A stretch of 64,000 nt of DNA from positions 1 through 64,000 of the forward strand of contig NZ_JBQEON010000011.1 in NCBI RefSeq assembly GCF_052045245.1. The letters run 5' to 3'. Made by a program: the position numbers and the translations under genes. The notes under the pieces are model-generated. The model worked only from the letters and a program-made list of their open reading frames with translations. It had not been told where the DNA came from and made no database searches. Every line of letters starts with the position of its first letter. Position 1 is the first letter of the stretch. Source of the stretch: Burkholderia sp052045245. Its GTDB lineage: Bacteria; Pseudomonadota; Gammaproteobacteria; Burkholderiales; Burkholderiaceae. Of this stretch, positions 34,471 through 43,447 are shown in pieces.

Positions 34471-35447
34471 GATCGTCCTCCGGCGTCGCGGCTTTTCGTG
34501 GCCGACTTAAAGTGCGTATAGAGCGAATCCAGCACCCGTCCCATTTCGTCGAGCAACTGATCGTCATCCGCGGCCCGCTCCCTCGCCCCTGCCATCACGG
34601 CTTCAAAGCCGATAGCCTCGGGAACCGGGGCGCCACCCACGTCGAGCGCATGGACCATCTCGCCGAGCCGGAGCAGCGCGGGATCCTTGTCGAGACCGAA
34701 GCTGGCGACCAGCACTTCGAACGTCACGCGCTCGCCGACGTGGGTGAACGCGGCGCCGTCGAAGTCGAAACCGAGCGCATCGGCCGGGCAGGCGCCGGGC
34801 GATGTGAGCCAGATGAAGCGCGCATCACGATCGATGAAGCGCCAGATCAACCAGGCGCTCGCAACGCGATCGACCCACATGTGTTGCCGCGTGGCCCAGG
34901 TGCGCCCCTGATAATCGCCGACGGACAGGCTACGGATGGGCCGTTCGGCCGAATGGGGTTCGCCGGGCGACAGCACGGTGTCAACCAGACCGACGAAGTC
35001 CTGCCACGCAGCCTTGGCGCGTGTTGCGGCATCGCCCGGAAAGTAGTCGACCGCGACCGTGGTTTCGTAGTCTTTGCGCAGTTTCCGAACAAGCTTCGTC
35101 AGATCGGCCGCCGACTGGCCGGAAACCGTTTTGCGAGCGTCCTTCAGCGCGCGCATGAACTCCGCATGCTCATCACTGCGGTCGAAAAGCGCCCGGAATT
35201 CTGCTTCCTGGGCAGCATCGACGCTCGCTGCGCGCAGCAGATGCGCGGCACCTCCGCTTTCGGCGATCGCGCCGGCCAGTTCGCGCAACATCTGCTCGCG
35301 CTCGTCCGTATGAGGCAGCAGATAGATGCCGTCGCGCAGCACCGCGCACCCCTTCGCTTTCAGCGCACGCCAGAAGCGCATACGGGCAGTGGCGTTTTCG
35401 GTTGGAAGGGTGAGGACAAGCAGCGACCAGGTAGTCATGGTGTTCAT
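34467..35447 (-). CDS. chrB: Chromate resistance regulator ChrB
   Basis: ChrB is a chromate-sensing regulator of chr operons. The 326-residue protein has the ChrB N-terminal domain (WSLLVLTLPTENATARMRFWRALKAKGCAVLRDGIYLLP) and the C-terminal ChrB domain (TRQHMWVDRVASAWLIWRFIDRDARFIWL through EVLVASFGLDKDPAL). The ATG at 35447 is directly within a TGTAG-N6-CTACA palindrome, and ATG 35438 is an inner alternative. No ribosome site is visible, so a leaderless start is possible. Confidence 0.92.
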   Translation of the reverse strand: MNTMTTWSLLVLTLPTENATARMRFWRALKAKGCAVLRDGIYLLPHTDEREQMLRELAGAIAESGGAAHLLRAASVDAAQEAEFRALFDRSDEHAEFMRALKDARKTVSGQSAADLTKLVRKLRKDYETTVAVDYFPGDAATRAKAAWQDFVGLVDTVLSPGEPHSAERPIRSLSVGDYQGRTWATRQHMWVDRVASAWLIWRFIDRDARFIWLTSPGACPADALGFDFDGAAFTHVGERVTFEVLVASFGLDKDPALLRLGEMVHALDVGGAPVPEAIGFEAVMAGARERAADDDQLLDEMGRVLDSLYTHFKSATKSRDAGGRS

Positions 35448-35462
35448 GTAGAGTAAACTACA
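35447..35462 (-). promoter_or_regulatory. Palindromic operator at the chrB start
   Basis: TGTAG-TTTACT-CTACA overlaps the first base of the chrB start codon. Just upstream, TTGTAG-N17-TAGTTT would be a sigma-70-like promoter whose start falls at or next to the ATG. Binding of ChrB here would block transcription. This is inferred from position. Confidence 0.4.
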
Positions 35463-35846
35463 CTCGTGTCGCGATTTCTACAAATTCTATTTGTGCATTG
35501 TTCGGTACCGGCTGCCGAGAAGCACTTCCGGCGTGACCGCTGCCCGATTTCCGTGCCGGTTCATAGGTTGACGCGTTGCGCCTTGTCAGCCACGCCGCGG
35601 GCACCGCTGCACCAGCAATCCCCGCGGTGTCATCAGCCGGCGTGCGGCAGCAATCCCTGCGACGACTGTTCAGTTTCCGCACACAAGATCGCAAACGCCC
35701 CCCAATCCACGCGCCCCCCGCGGCTGGGAACAAACCCGGATACCCCCGCTTCGCCGCCCCCGCCTACCCTCGCTCGCATGCCGGTCGACACCCAGGCGCC
35801 AAGCAAACACCCGATCCGGCCGATCCGAATTTCCCCAGGAGCGTAA
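35463..35846. other. 384-bp intergenic region between chrB and the aldehyde dehydrogenase
   Basis: It should hold the divergent chr and aldehyde dehydrogenase promoters. A GG-N10-GC arrangement near 35566-35579 is a weak sigma-54 match only. No gene or RNA is recognised. Confidence 0.45.
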
Positions 35847-37319
35847 ATGGATAGCAACACCCACACCGCACTGTTCGACGCCGACGTCTGGCGCGGCAAG
35901 ACCTTCTCCGGACACTGGCAAGCGAGCGCGCACGCCGCCGACGTGATCGAACCGGCGACCGGCACCACACTCGGCCGCATCGGCCTCGCCGACGGCGCGG
36001 CCATCGCCGCAGCAGCCGCCGCCGCGCATCGCGCGCAGCCCGTCTGGTTCGGCCTGTCGTACGACGAGCGCGCGGCGGTCCTGCGTCGCGCGGCGGCCGT
36101 CGCCGAAACGCACTTCGACGCGATCGTCGACTGGCTCGTGCGAGAAAGCGGCTCGACGCGCGCGAAGGCGTCATTCGAAACCTCGGTCACGATCAAGGCC
36201 CTGCACGAAGCCGCCGGGCTGCCGTCGCGCGCGGCCGGCGAAGTGCTGCCGTCGGCGGCCGGCCGGCTGTCGCTGGCGCGCCGCCGCCCGCGCGGCGTGG
36301 TCGGCGTGATCTCGCCGTTCAACTTCCCGCTGTACCTCGCGATGCGCGCGGTCGCGCCGGCGCTCGCGCTCGGCAACGCGGTCGTGCTGAAGCCCGATCC
36401 GCGCACCGCCGTGTGCGGCGGCATCGCGATCGCCCGCGTGTTCGAACTCGCCGGCTTGCCGGCAGGCGTGCTGCACGTGCTGCCCGGCGACGGGGCGGCC
36501 GGTGCCGCGCTGGTCGCCGATCCGCATGTCGCGATGATCCAGTTCACCGGCTCCACCGCGGCCGGGCGCAAGGTCGGCGAAGCAGCGGGCCGCCATCTGA
36601 AGAAGGTGTCGCTCGAACTCGGCGGCAAGAATTCGCTGATCGTGCTCGACGATGCCGATCTCGACCGCGCGGTCGCGAACACCGCATGGGGCGCGTATCT
36701 GCATCAAGGCCAGATCTGCATGGCGACCGGCCGCGTGCTCGTGCAGCGCGCGATTCACGACCGCTTCGTCGCGAAGCTCGTCGAGAAGGCGCAAAGCCTG
36801 CGCGTCGGCGACCCGGCACGTGACGACGTCGGCCTCGGCCCGCTGATCAACGCCGCGCAACGCGACCATGCGGCGAGCGTGGTCGACGCGGCGCGGCGCG
36901 CCGGCGCACGCGTCGAGACGGGCGGCGGCCATCGCGACCTGTTCTTCGAGCCGACCGTGCTGAGCGGCGTCGCGCCGGGCAATCCGGCATTCGACGAGGA
37001 AATCTTCGGGCCGGTCGCGATCGTCGTACCGTTCGATACCGACGAAGACGCGATCGCGCTCGCGAACCGGACCGAATACGGGCTGTCGATGGCGATCCTG
37101 TCCGCCGATGTCGGCCGAGCGCTGCGGATCGGCGAGCGGCTGAACACCGGGCTGCTGCACATCAACGACCAGACGGTCAACGACGAAGCGATCAACCCGT
37201 TCGGCGGCGTCGGTGCATCGGGCAACGGCTCGAGCATCGGCGGCGCGGCAAACTGGGAAGAATTCACGCAGTGGCAGTGGCTGACGATCAAGGGCGAAGC
37301 GCCGCTGTATCCGATTTGA
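35847..37319 (+). CDS. NAD-dependent benzaldehyde dehydrogenase-type aldehyde dehydrogenase
   Basis: The 490-residue ALDH shows PFNFPLYLAMRAVAPALALGNAVVLKPD, FTGSTAAGRKVGE, catalytic Glu in LELGGKN, and catalytic Cys in GQICMATGR. The C-terminal EIFGPVA block is also present. It resembles the XylC/AreC benzaldehyde dehydrogenases in its neighbours and layout: an aryl-alcohol dehydrogenase gene follows after 14 bp. The pair would convert benzyl alcohols via aldehydes to benzoates, feeding the benABCD-catBCA cluster. Confidence 0.85.
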   Translation: MDSNTHTALFDADVWRGKTFSGHWQASAHAADVIEPATGTTLGRIGLADGAAIAAAAAAAHRAQPVWFGLSYDERAAVLRRAAAVAETHFDAIVDWLVRESGSTRAKASFETSVTIKALHEAAGLPSRAAGEVLPSAAGRLSLARRRPRGVVGVISPFNFPLYLAMRAVAPALALGNAVVLKPDPRTAVCGGIAIARVFELAGLPAGVLHVLPGDGAAGAALVADPHVAMIQFTGSTAAGRKVGEAAGRHLKKVSLELGGKNSLIVLDDADLDRAVANTAWGAYLHQGQICMATGRVLVQRAIHDRFVAKLVEKAQSLRVGDPARDDVGLGPLINAAQRDHAASVVDAARRAGARVETGGGHRDLFFEPTVLSGVAPGNPAFDEEIFGPVAIVVPFDTDEDAIALANRTEYGLSMAILSADVGRALRIGERLNTGLLHINDQTVNDEAINPFGGVGASGNGSSIGGAANWEEFTQWQWLTIKGEAPLYPI

Positions 37320-37333
37320 CAAGGAGACCGACC

Positions 37334-38461
37334 ATGTACACGGAAAACGATACGCGCGCCGTCACCGCGGCCGTCGTCCGCGCCGCCGGCGCGCCCTTCT
37401 CGATCGAGCCGGCCCGGATCCGCGCGCCGCGCGGCGACGAGGTGCTGGTGCGCGTCGTCGCGACGGGCCTGTGCCACACCGACCTGATCGTGCGCGACCA
37501 GTACTATCCGGTGCCGCTGCCGGCCGTGCTCGGTCATGAAGGCGCCGGCGTGGTCGAGGCCGTCGGCCCGAACGTGACGACACTCGCCGCCGGCGATCAC
37601 GTCGTGCTCACCTACGGCGCGTGCGGCCACTGCGCGTCGTGCGTCGGCGGTCACGGCGCATATTGCCGGCAGTTCTTCGCGCTGAACTTCGGCGGTGCCG
37701 ATGCCGACGGACAGACGGCCATCCGCGACGCCGCCGGCCAGCCGCTGCACGATCATTTCTTCGCGCAGTCGTCGTTCGCAAGCTACGCGCTCGCCCGCGA
37801 GAACAACGCGATCAAGGTGCCGAAAGACGCGCCGCTCGAACTGCTCGGCCCGCTCGGCTGCGGCATCCAGACCGGTGCGGGCGCGGTGATCAATTCGCTC
37901 GCGGTCCGCACGGGCAGCAGCTTCGCGAGCTTCGGCGCGGGCGCGGTCGGCATGAGCGCCGTGATGGCCGCGCGCATCGCCGGCGCGACGACCATCATCG
38001 CCGTCGACATCGTGCCGTCGCGGCTCGCGCTGGCGCTGGCGCTCGGCGCGACGCACGCGATCAACAGCCAGGAAGTCGACGTCGTCGACGCGATCCGCGA
38101 GATCACCGGCGGCGGCGTCGACTACGCGCTCGAATCGACCGGGCGGCCGGCCGTGCTGGCGCAAGGGATCGGCGCGCTCGGCTCGCGCGGCACGATGGGC
38201 GTGGTCGGCGCGCCGAAGCTCGGCACGAAGGCCGAATTCGACGTGAACAGCCTGCTGCTCGGCGGCCACACGATCCGCGGGATCGTCGAAGGCGACAGCG
38301 TGCCGCAGACGTTCATTCCGCAACTCGTGCAGTTGCATCTGCAAGGACGGTTTCCGTTCGACCGGCTGGTGAAGTTCTATCCGCTCGAGCAGATCAACCA
38401 GGCGGCGGAAGACAGCAGCAAGGGCATCACGCTCAAACCGATCCTGCGGTTGCCGCACTGA
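37334..38461 (+). CDS. Zinc-dependent aryl-alcohol dehydrogenase
   Basis: The 375-residue class III-like alcohol dehydrogenase has the catalytic zinc ligands (TGLCHTD, GHEGAGVV), the structural zinc Cys cluster (CGHCASCVGGHGAYC) and the NAD-binding GAGAVGMSAVMAARIAGA followed by the acidic IIAVDI. It resembles XylB/AreB benzyl-alcohol dehydrogenases. The ATG follows AAGGAG. It is co-transcribed with the aldehyde dehydrogenase; a hairpin follows the stop. Confidence 0.85.
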   Translation: MYTENDTRAVTAAVVRAAGAPFSIEPARIRAPRGDEVLVRVVATGLCHTDLIVRDQYYPVPLPAVLGHEGAGVVEAVGPNVTTLAAGDHVVLTYGACGHCASCVGGHGAYCRQFFALNFGGADADGQTAIRDAAGQPLHDHFFAQSSFASYALARENNAIKVPKDAPLELLGPLGCGIQTGAGAVINSLAVRTGSSFASFGAGAVGMSAVMAARIAGATTIIAVDIVPSRLALALALGATHAINSQEVDVVDAIREITGGGVDYALESTGRPAVLAQGIGALGSRGTMGVVGAPKLGTKAEFDVNSLLLGGHTIRGIVEGDSVPQTFIPQLVQLHLQGRFPFDRLVKFYPLEQINQAAEDSSKGITLKPILRLPH

Positions 38462-38471
38462 GCGCGGGGGC

Positions 38472-38491
38472 CCGCCGACGCCAATCGGCGG
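38472..38491 (+). terminator. Hairpin after the aryl-alcohol dehydrogenase
   Basis: CCGCCGA and TCGGCGG form a 7-bp stem with a 6-nt loop, starting 11 bp after the stop. There is no T run. It probably separates the dehydrogenase operon from the regulator. Confidence 0.45.
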
Positions 38492-38617
38492 CACGCAGCG
38501 TGCGCCCTTGCGCGCAACGAAAATACCCCGCTTCGGGCACCGGGCTATATTACGCATTCGCGCGACACGCGGGCCGGCATGACCGGCCCGGACGTTCGAC
38601 CCCACCTGGAGCGCAGC

Positions 38618-39793
38618 GTGAACACGGCCCCTGAATCCCCTGCACCACCGGTCGACCTCGACCGGCTCCGCGCCCGCTTTGCGGCGGGCGAGCCGCTGCC
38701 GGAAACGGCGTTGCCGGCCAGCGTCGCGCGCTCGTGGCTGCGTTCGCGCGACGCCGGGCTGCGGCCCTGGCAAAACGCCCACTATGAAATGCAGCCCGAG
38801 CGCGACGAATCGCGCGCGGACCGGCGGCTCTACCGTTGCGTCGCGCAGGAGATCGAGCCGCTGTGGGCCGCGTTCGGCGGCAGCGACTGGACCATCATGT
38901 GCGTCAATCCGCGCGGCACGATCGTGCATGCGCGGCGCAGCCCGCAATGCGACGACGCGCTGCTGACGCCGATCGTCGCCGGCCGCCGGATCGTCGAGCC
39001 GAACATCGGCACGACCGCGCCGAGCTGCGTGATTCACGACGGCGCCGAGGCCGTCGTCGCGGGCGCGCAGCACTATCTCGACGCGTTGTCGCGGGTATTC
39101 TGCCTGGCGGTGCCGCTGGTCGGCTTCGACGGCGAAGTGATCGGCGCGCTCGACATTACCGGCATCGGCCGGCGCAACGTCGTGCAGCTGCGCGAGCAGT
39201 TCCGGCACGCGGCGCTGTCCGCCGAGCAGCGGCTGTATGCGATGTTGCGCGACTGCCATCTGCTGCAGGTCCAGCACGATCCGCGCTGGCTCGGCACGCC
39301 GCTCGCCGGCGTCATTGCGCTCGACGGCGCGGGCCGCGTGCGCGCGGTGAGCCGGCTTGCACGGCGGATGCTCGATCTCGCGCTCGAAGGGCCGGTCGCG
39401 CCGCACGACCTCCGGCGACTGTTTCCCGGCGCGACGCCCGCCCAACAGCGTCGTTTGCTGACACCGTCGCGCACGCCCCAGCGGATCGCGCGCGACGATG
39501 GTAGCCACGTCTGGGTGCGCACCGTGCGCGCGCCGCTCGATCGGGCGACGATGGCGCGCCACGCCGATGTGCTCGAAGACGCCGCCGATGCGTGCACGGC
39601 GGCGCCGGCCGCCAGTTCGCATCCGCAGGCCAGCCTGCACGAACAGTCGCTCGAAGCGATCCGCCGCGCGCTCGACGAACACGACGGCAACGTGTCGGCG
39701 GCCGCGCGGCAACTCGGCATTTCACGCACGACGCTGTACGCGAAGCTCAGGCGGCTCGATGCCGCGGGGATCGGGATCGGCAGGCCGCATTGA
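38618..39793 (+). CDS. GAF-domain regulator with Fis-type HTH, lacking an AAA+ domain
   Basis: The 391-residue regulator has an AcoR/AreR-type N-terminal signature (ASVARSWLRSRDAGLRP), a GAF sensor (about 60-190, including EPNIGTTAPSCVIHDGAEAVV and LVGFDGEVIGALDITG), a PAS-like middle and a Fis HTH at the C-terminus (NVSAAARQLGISRTTLYAKL). The sigma-54-interacting AAA+ domain (GAFTGA) normally between sensor and HTH is absent. It is probably a local activator or repressor of the two dehydrogenases. The start is GTG 38618 with GGAG at 38610; ATG 38579 is less supported. Confidence 0.8.
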   Translation: MNTAPESPAPPVDLDRLRARFAAGEPLPETALPASVARSWLRSRDAGLRPWQNAHYEMQPERDESRADRRLYRCVAQEIEPLWAAFGGSDWTIMCVNPRGTIVHARRSPQCDDALLTPIVAGRRIVEPNIGTTAPSCVIHDGAEAVVAGAQHYLDALSRVFCLAVPLVGFDGEVIGALDITGIGRRNVVQLREQFRHAALSAEQRLYAMLRDCHLLQVQHDPRWLGTPLAGVIALDGAGRVRAVSRLARRMLDLALEGPVAPHDLRRLFPGATPAQQRRLLTPSRTPQRIARDDGSHVWVRTVRAPLDRATMARHADVLEDAADACTAAPAASSHPQASLHEQSLEAIRRALDEHDGNVSAAARQLGISRTTLYAKLRRLDAAGIGIGRPH

Positions 39794-39899
39794 CGCGGTG
39801 AGCGGTGCGCTACGTGCTCCGCGCGGCGATCGACATGACACGACGGCGGCCACGCCATCGCCCTGCCCGAGTCCTTGCGAACCCGATCGCCGCCCCCGC

Positions 39900-40622
39900 T
39901 CAGAAAGCGTAATTGACCGACACCAGCGTGACGAGCGGATCCAGCGTGATCTTCGCGACGCTCTTGACCACGGCACCGTTCGGCAGCCGGGTGCTCAGAT
40001 TGGCCTTCGTCCCGAACGGCAGGTAGGACACGGAAAGCCCGGCCGACCAGTGCTTGTCGAACTGGTAATTCAACCCGGCATTGAACACCGGCGACCATGC
40101 GCTGTCGACGTCCGCGCTGGTCGACAGGCCCGTCGTCGCGCCGCGCGTCAATTGCGCGCTCAACGCCTGCTGGAACGCGGGGCCGACATGCGCATTCGTA
40201 AACCAGATATAGCTGACGCCGATGCCGAGATAGGGTCTCCATCGGGCATCCGCGCGGCCGAAATAGTATTTCAGCAGCAACGCCGGGCTCCACTGGCGGA
40301 CGTCCCCGAGCGGATTGATCGCCGCGGAAGACAGCACGCCGGTGCCCGAGAACTTGAATGTCGGCGGAATGCCGGCGACCGTCTCCACCGCGATGTTGTC
40401 GGTCAGGAAGTGCGTGAAGGTGATGCCGAGCGTGTCGGCGTTATCGACGCTCGCGCCCGTGTCGGGCACGGCATGTCCGCCGATTTCGAGCGGATCGCTC
40501 GAGGTTTGCGGGGCGATTCTCAACCAGCCCATTCCGACCACGTTGTTTCCCGCGGACTGCGCGTGCGCTGCGGCGCTCGCGACCAGCATGGCGGCAGCCG
40601 CCGCCAGTTTCATCGACTTCAT
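39900..40622 (-). CDS. OmpW-family outer-membrane protein
   Basis: The 240-residue protein has a signal peptide (MKSMKLAAAAAMLVASAAAHA/QS) and the OmpW eight-stranded barrel pattern: GMGWLRIAP, ADTLGITFTHFLTDNIAVE, KYYFGRADARWRPYLGIGVSY and a terminal aromatic SVNYAF. OmpW forms a small hydrophobic channel in the outer membrane; relatives such as AlkL aid uptake of hydrophobic compounds. It is divergent from an AraC regulator that could control it. Confidence 0.88.
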   Translation of the reverse strand: MKSMKLAAAAAMLVASAAAHAQSAGNNVVGMGWLRIAPQTSSDPLEIGGHAVPDTGASVDNADTLGITFTHFLTDNIAVETVAGIPPTFKFSGTGVLSSAAINPLGDVRQWSPALLLKYYFGRADARWRPYLGIGVSYIWFTNAHVGPAFQQALSAQLTRGATTGLSTSADVDSAWSPVFNAGLNYQFDKHWSAGLSVSYLPFGTKANLSTRLPNGAVVKSVAKITLDPLVTLVSVNYAF

Positions 40623-40868
40623 CAGACGGTATCTCCCTGTTTATTTTCCCGACACGAGCGCGCAGGTCGGCCGTGGCGTGCCGCCACTATGGCCGGCGGC
40701 CGGGGCTTTGGAAATGTTTGAAACGGACGCGAAAATTGTCCGGGTTCGCTACCACACGGAACCCGCGGATTGACGTAACGTGGTCACTGCGGCCCCAGCC
40801 CACGGCGCATCGATGCAACGGATGCCCCGCTTCCGGGCCGCGACGAGAACCGACGACCCGATTCAGAA

Positions 40869-42005
40869 ATGAGCAGCAGCACCATGCGATTGAACCCGAC
40901 GCAAGCCGGCCCTGGCGCCGGCCTGCCGTCGTTGCCGGTCGATCTGGCGACCCTGTCCGAAAAGCGCGCGTCCCCGTCGAAGCTCGCGGCGCTGCTGGAA
41001 GTCGCAGCGCATCTGGAACTTGAAACGTCCACGGTGCTCGCCGGAACCGATCTCGGCCCGAACGACGTATCGAACCCGTTCACGCTGACGTCGGCGCAAC
41101 AATTCCTGACGGCCGTGCGCAACGCGCTCCGGCACTATCCGGGCGCCGATCTGGGCCTGCGGGTCGGCAGGTTGCTGCATGCGTCGAGCTACGGGATGTA
41201 CGGGTACGCGACGCTCTGCGCCGAAACGCTGGAGCAGGCGTTCGATGCGGCGGTCCGGTTCCACCGGCTCGCGAACGGCTTGCTCGGCATTCGCTGGGTC
41301 ATGGAAGACGATCTGGCGTCCTGGTGTTTTCCCGCCCGGGAAGACGTCGCGCTGCCCGAGCTCGACGCACGGTTGTATGGCTTCCTGCTCGACATGCAGT
41401 TCGTGCTCCACGCGACCTTCGTCAAGGACGCGATGGGACCATGGTGCGTGCCGGTCCGCGCACGCTTTGCCTGCGGGCAACCGGCCCATGCGGCGCAGCT
41501 GGTCGAAGCGCTCGATTGCCCGGTCGAATTCGATCAGGATTGCCATGCATTGAGCTTTCCGGCCGCATGGCTGTCGCGCGCGCCCCGGCTTGCCCACCCG
41601 ATCACGGCGGCCCAGGTCTCGCGGCACTGCGCGCAGCTGCTCGACGAGCGCCGGGATCGCTCCGGCGTCACGCTGCGCGTCTACGACGAACTGACGCGCA
41701 GCCCCGGCAAATTTCCGGACATCGACGCGATCGCCGGGACGCTGCACATGACGTCAAGGACGTTGCGCCGCAAGCTCGACGCCGCGGGCACGTCTTACAA
41801 CGCACTGCTGACGGGCGTGCGCCGGGCGCTGGCGATCGACTATCTCGGCACGACCGCGTTGCGCACCGAAGACATCGCGCTGGTATTGGGATTCAGCGAT
41901 GCCGCGAGTTTCCGGCATGCGTTCAAGCGCTGGACCGGCATGACGCCGAACGAGGTGCGCGGCAACGCGGATCCGGCGCCGCGATCGTCGAGCATGGCCG
42001 GTTGA
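40869..42005 (+). CDS. AraC-family regulator with Arabinose_bd (OruR-type) N-terminal domain
   Basis: The 378-residue protein has an N-terminal sensor domain (about 35-215) with the LGLRVGRLLHASSYGMYGYA motif of the AraC_N/Arabinose_bd family, and a C-terminal AraC double helix-turn-helix (IAGTLHMTSRTLRRKLDAAG and IALVLGFSDAASFRHAFKRWTG). It is divergently placed from ompW and upstream of an MFS gene. The likely ligand is unknown. ATG 40869 is chosen; an inner ATG at 40884 is possible. Confidence 0.88.
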   Translation: MSSSTMRLNPTQAGPGAGLPSLPVDLATLSEKRASPSKLAALLEVAAHLELETSTVLAGTDLGPNDVSNPFTLTSAQQFLTAVRNALRHYPGADLGLRVGRLLHASSYGMYGYATLCAETLEQAFDAAVRFHRLANGLLGIRWVMEDDLASWCFPAREDVALPELDARLYGFLLDMQFVLHATFVKDAMGPWCVPVRARFACGQPAHAAQLVEALDCPVEFDQDCHALSFPAAWLSRAPRLAHPITAAQVSRHCAQLLDERRDRSGVTLRVYDELTRSPGKFPDIDAIAGTLHMTSRTLRRKLDAAGTSYNALLTGVRRALAIDYLGTTALRTEDIALVLGFSDAASFRHAFKRWTGMTPNEVRGNADPAPRSSSMAG

Positions 42006-42070
42006 CGCTGCCGTTGCGGCGTGCGCGTCGAGTGTCGGCGCGACGGTGAAGCGGCGCGTGAAGCGGCGCG

Positions 42071-43255
42071 CTACGCCACCGCCCGCCGCTCATGCAGCCG
42101 CAACGCGGCCCATGCGATTCCCGCCGAGAAGATCCCGACCACGCCGCCGAACGTGCCGATCCACGGCAGCCCGTAATCCCCGGCGATATGGTTGCCGAGC
42201 AGCGCGCCGGCGCCGATGCCGACGTTGTACAGCCCGGAGAAGATCGACACCGCGAGATCCGTCGCGTCGGGCGCGAGCTTGAGCACCCACGCCTGCATCG
42301 CGAGACCGAAGCAGACGATCGCGCCGCCCCACACCAGCGTATGAACCGACAGCGCGACGATGTTGAGCGCGCTCGGGAACAGGATCAGCAGGCACGCCGA
42401 CAGCGCGACGATCGACGCGAGCAGGAAATCGGCCGGCCGCTCCGGGAACACGCGGTTGAAGCAGAGCGCGGCGGGCATGCCGGCGACGCCGAACAGGATC
42501 AGCACGTAGGTAATCCGGCTGCTGCTCGCATGATTGACGCTCTGCACGAACGGCTCGATGTAGGTGTACGACGTGAAGTGCGCGGAGATCACCAGCACGG
42601 TGATCGCGTACAGCGACACCAGCGCCGGCTTGCGCAGGAACGTGCCGATACTGGCCAGGGACCCCGCGCCCTGGCTCGGCAGCATCGGCAGCGTCATGCG
42701 CAGCAGCAGCAACGCGACGGCGGCCGCGCCGCCGATCACGAGGAACGTGGTGCGCCAGCCGAGCGCCTCGCCGATCACGCGTCCGAGCGGAATGCCGGCG
42801 ACCATCGCGATCGCCGTGCCCATCGCGAGCAGGCTCAGCGCGCGGCTTTTGCGGTCGCTCGGCGCAAGCCGCACGGCCAACGGCACGGAAATCGACCAGA
42901 ACACCGCATGCGCGCACGCGATGCCGAGCCGGCCGATCATCAGCACCGTGAAATTCCACGCGATGCCGGTCACGACATGGCTGCCGATGAACACCAGCAG
43001 CGCGACGCTCAGCAGCTTGCGGCGCTCGACGTGCCGCGTGACGAAGGTCAGCGGCAGCGACACGACGGCCACGGCCCACGCGTAGATCGTCAGCATCAGG
43101 CCGACGGCGGTCGGCTGCATTTGCAGGCTGTCGCCGATCGCGCTCAGCAGCGCGACGGGCACGAATTCGGTGGTATTGAAGATGAAGGCAGTGAGTGCCA
43201 GGGCCAGAACGCCCCACCACGACTGTTCGGAACTGACGGCGTCCGGGGTTGCCAT
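42071..43255 (-). CDS. MFS sugar-efflux/drug exporter (SotB/AraJ type)
   Basis: The 394-residue transporter has twelve predicted helices and the DHA1-type motif set: NTTEFVPVALLSAIGDSLQ in helix 1, TFVTRHVERRKLLS after helix 2-3 and MVAGIPLGRVIGEALGWRTTF in helix 5. TEFVP is characteristic of the SotB/YdhP sugar efflux subgroup. It should export small sugars or drugs by proton antiport; the substrate is unknown. The start at 43255 is chosen because the longer frame to 43378 is not hydrophobic. It is convergent with the araC gene. Confidence 0.85.
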   Translation of the reverse strand: MATPDAVSSEQSWWGVLALALTAFIFNTTEFVPVALLSAIGDSLQMQPTAVGLMLTIYAWAVAVVSLPLTFVTRHVERRKLLSVALLVFIGSHVVTGIAWNFTVLMIGRLGIACAHAVFWSISVPLAVRLAPSDRKSRALSLLAMGTAIAMVAGIPLGRVIGEALGWRTTFLVIGGAAAVALLLLRMTLPMLPSQGAGSLASIGTFLRKPALVSLYAITVLVISAHFTSYTYIEPFVQSVNHASSSRITYVLILFGVAGMPAALCFNRVFPERPADFLLASIVALSACLLILFPSALNIVALSVHTLVWGGAIVCFGLAMQAWVLKLAPDATDLAVSIFSGLYNVGIGAGALLGNHIAGDYGLPWIGTFGGVVGIFSAGIAWAALRLHERRAVA

Positions 43256-43447
43256 ACGGGAAGTCGACGAAGGTTGGCGGCGCGGGCAGCCGGCCCGACG
43301 CATCGGCGCGATTGTACCAGCGGTGTTTGACACGCCGCTGCCGGTCGCCGCGCGCGGACATGGCGATGACACGGCCAAGCGCCGATAATGTGACGCCTCG
43401 GGTTTTGCGGACGATACGCCCGATTCCAGTCGGGCCGGGAGAATAAC

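Noticed and set aside
32266..34567. Continuation of the propeller frame antisense through chrA
   Set aside because: Beyond about 33265 the product has no propeller repeats and lies antisense to chrA.
35566..35579. Sigma-54-like GG-N10-GC before the aldehyde dehydrogenase
   Set aside because: Only GG and TTGC match; it is about 270 bp from the start, so it is likely chance.
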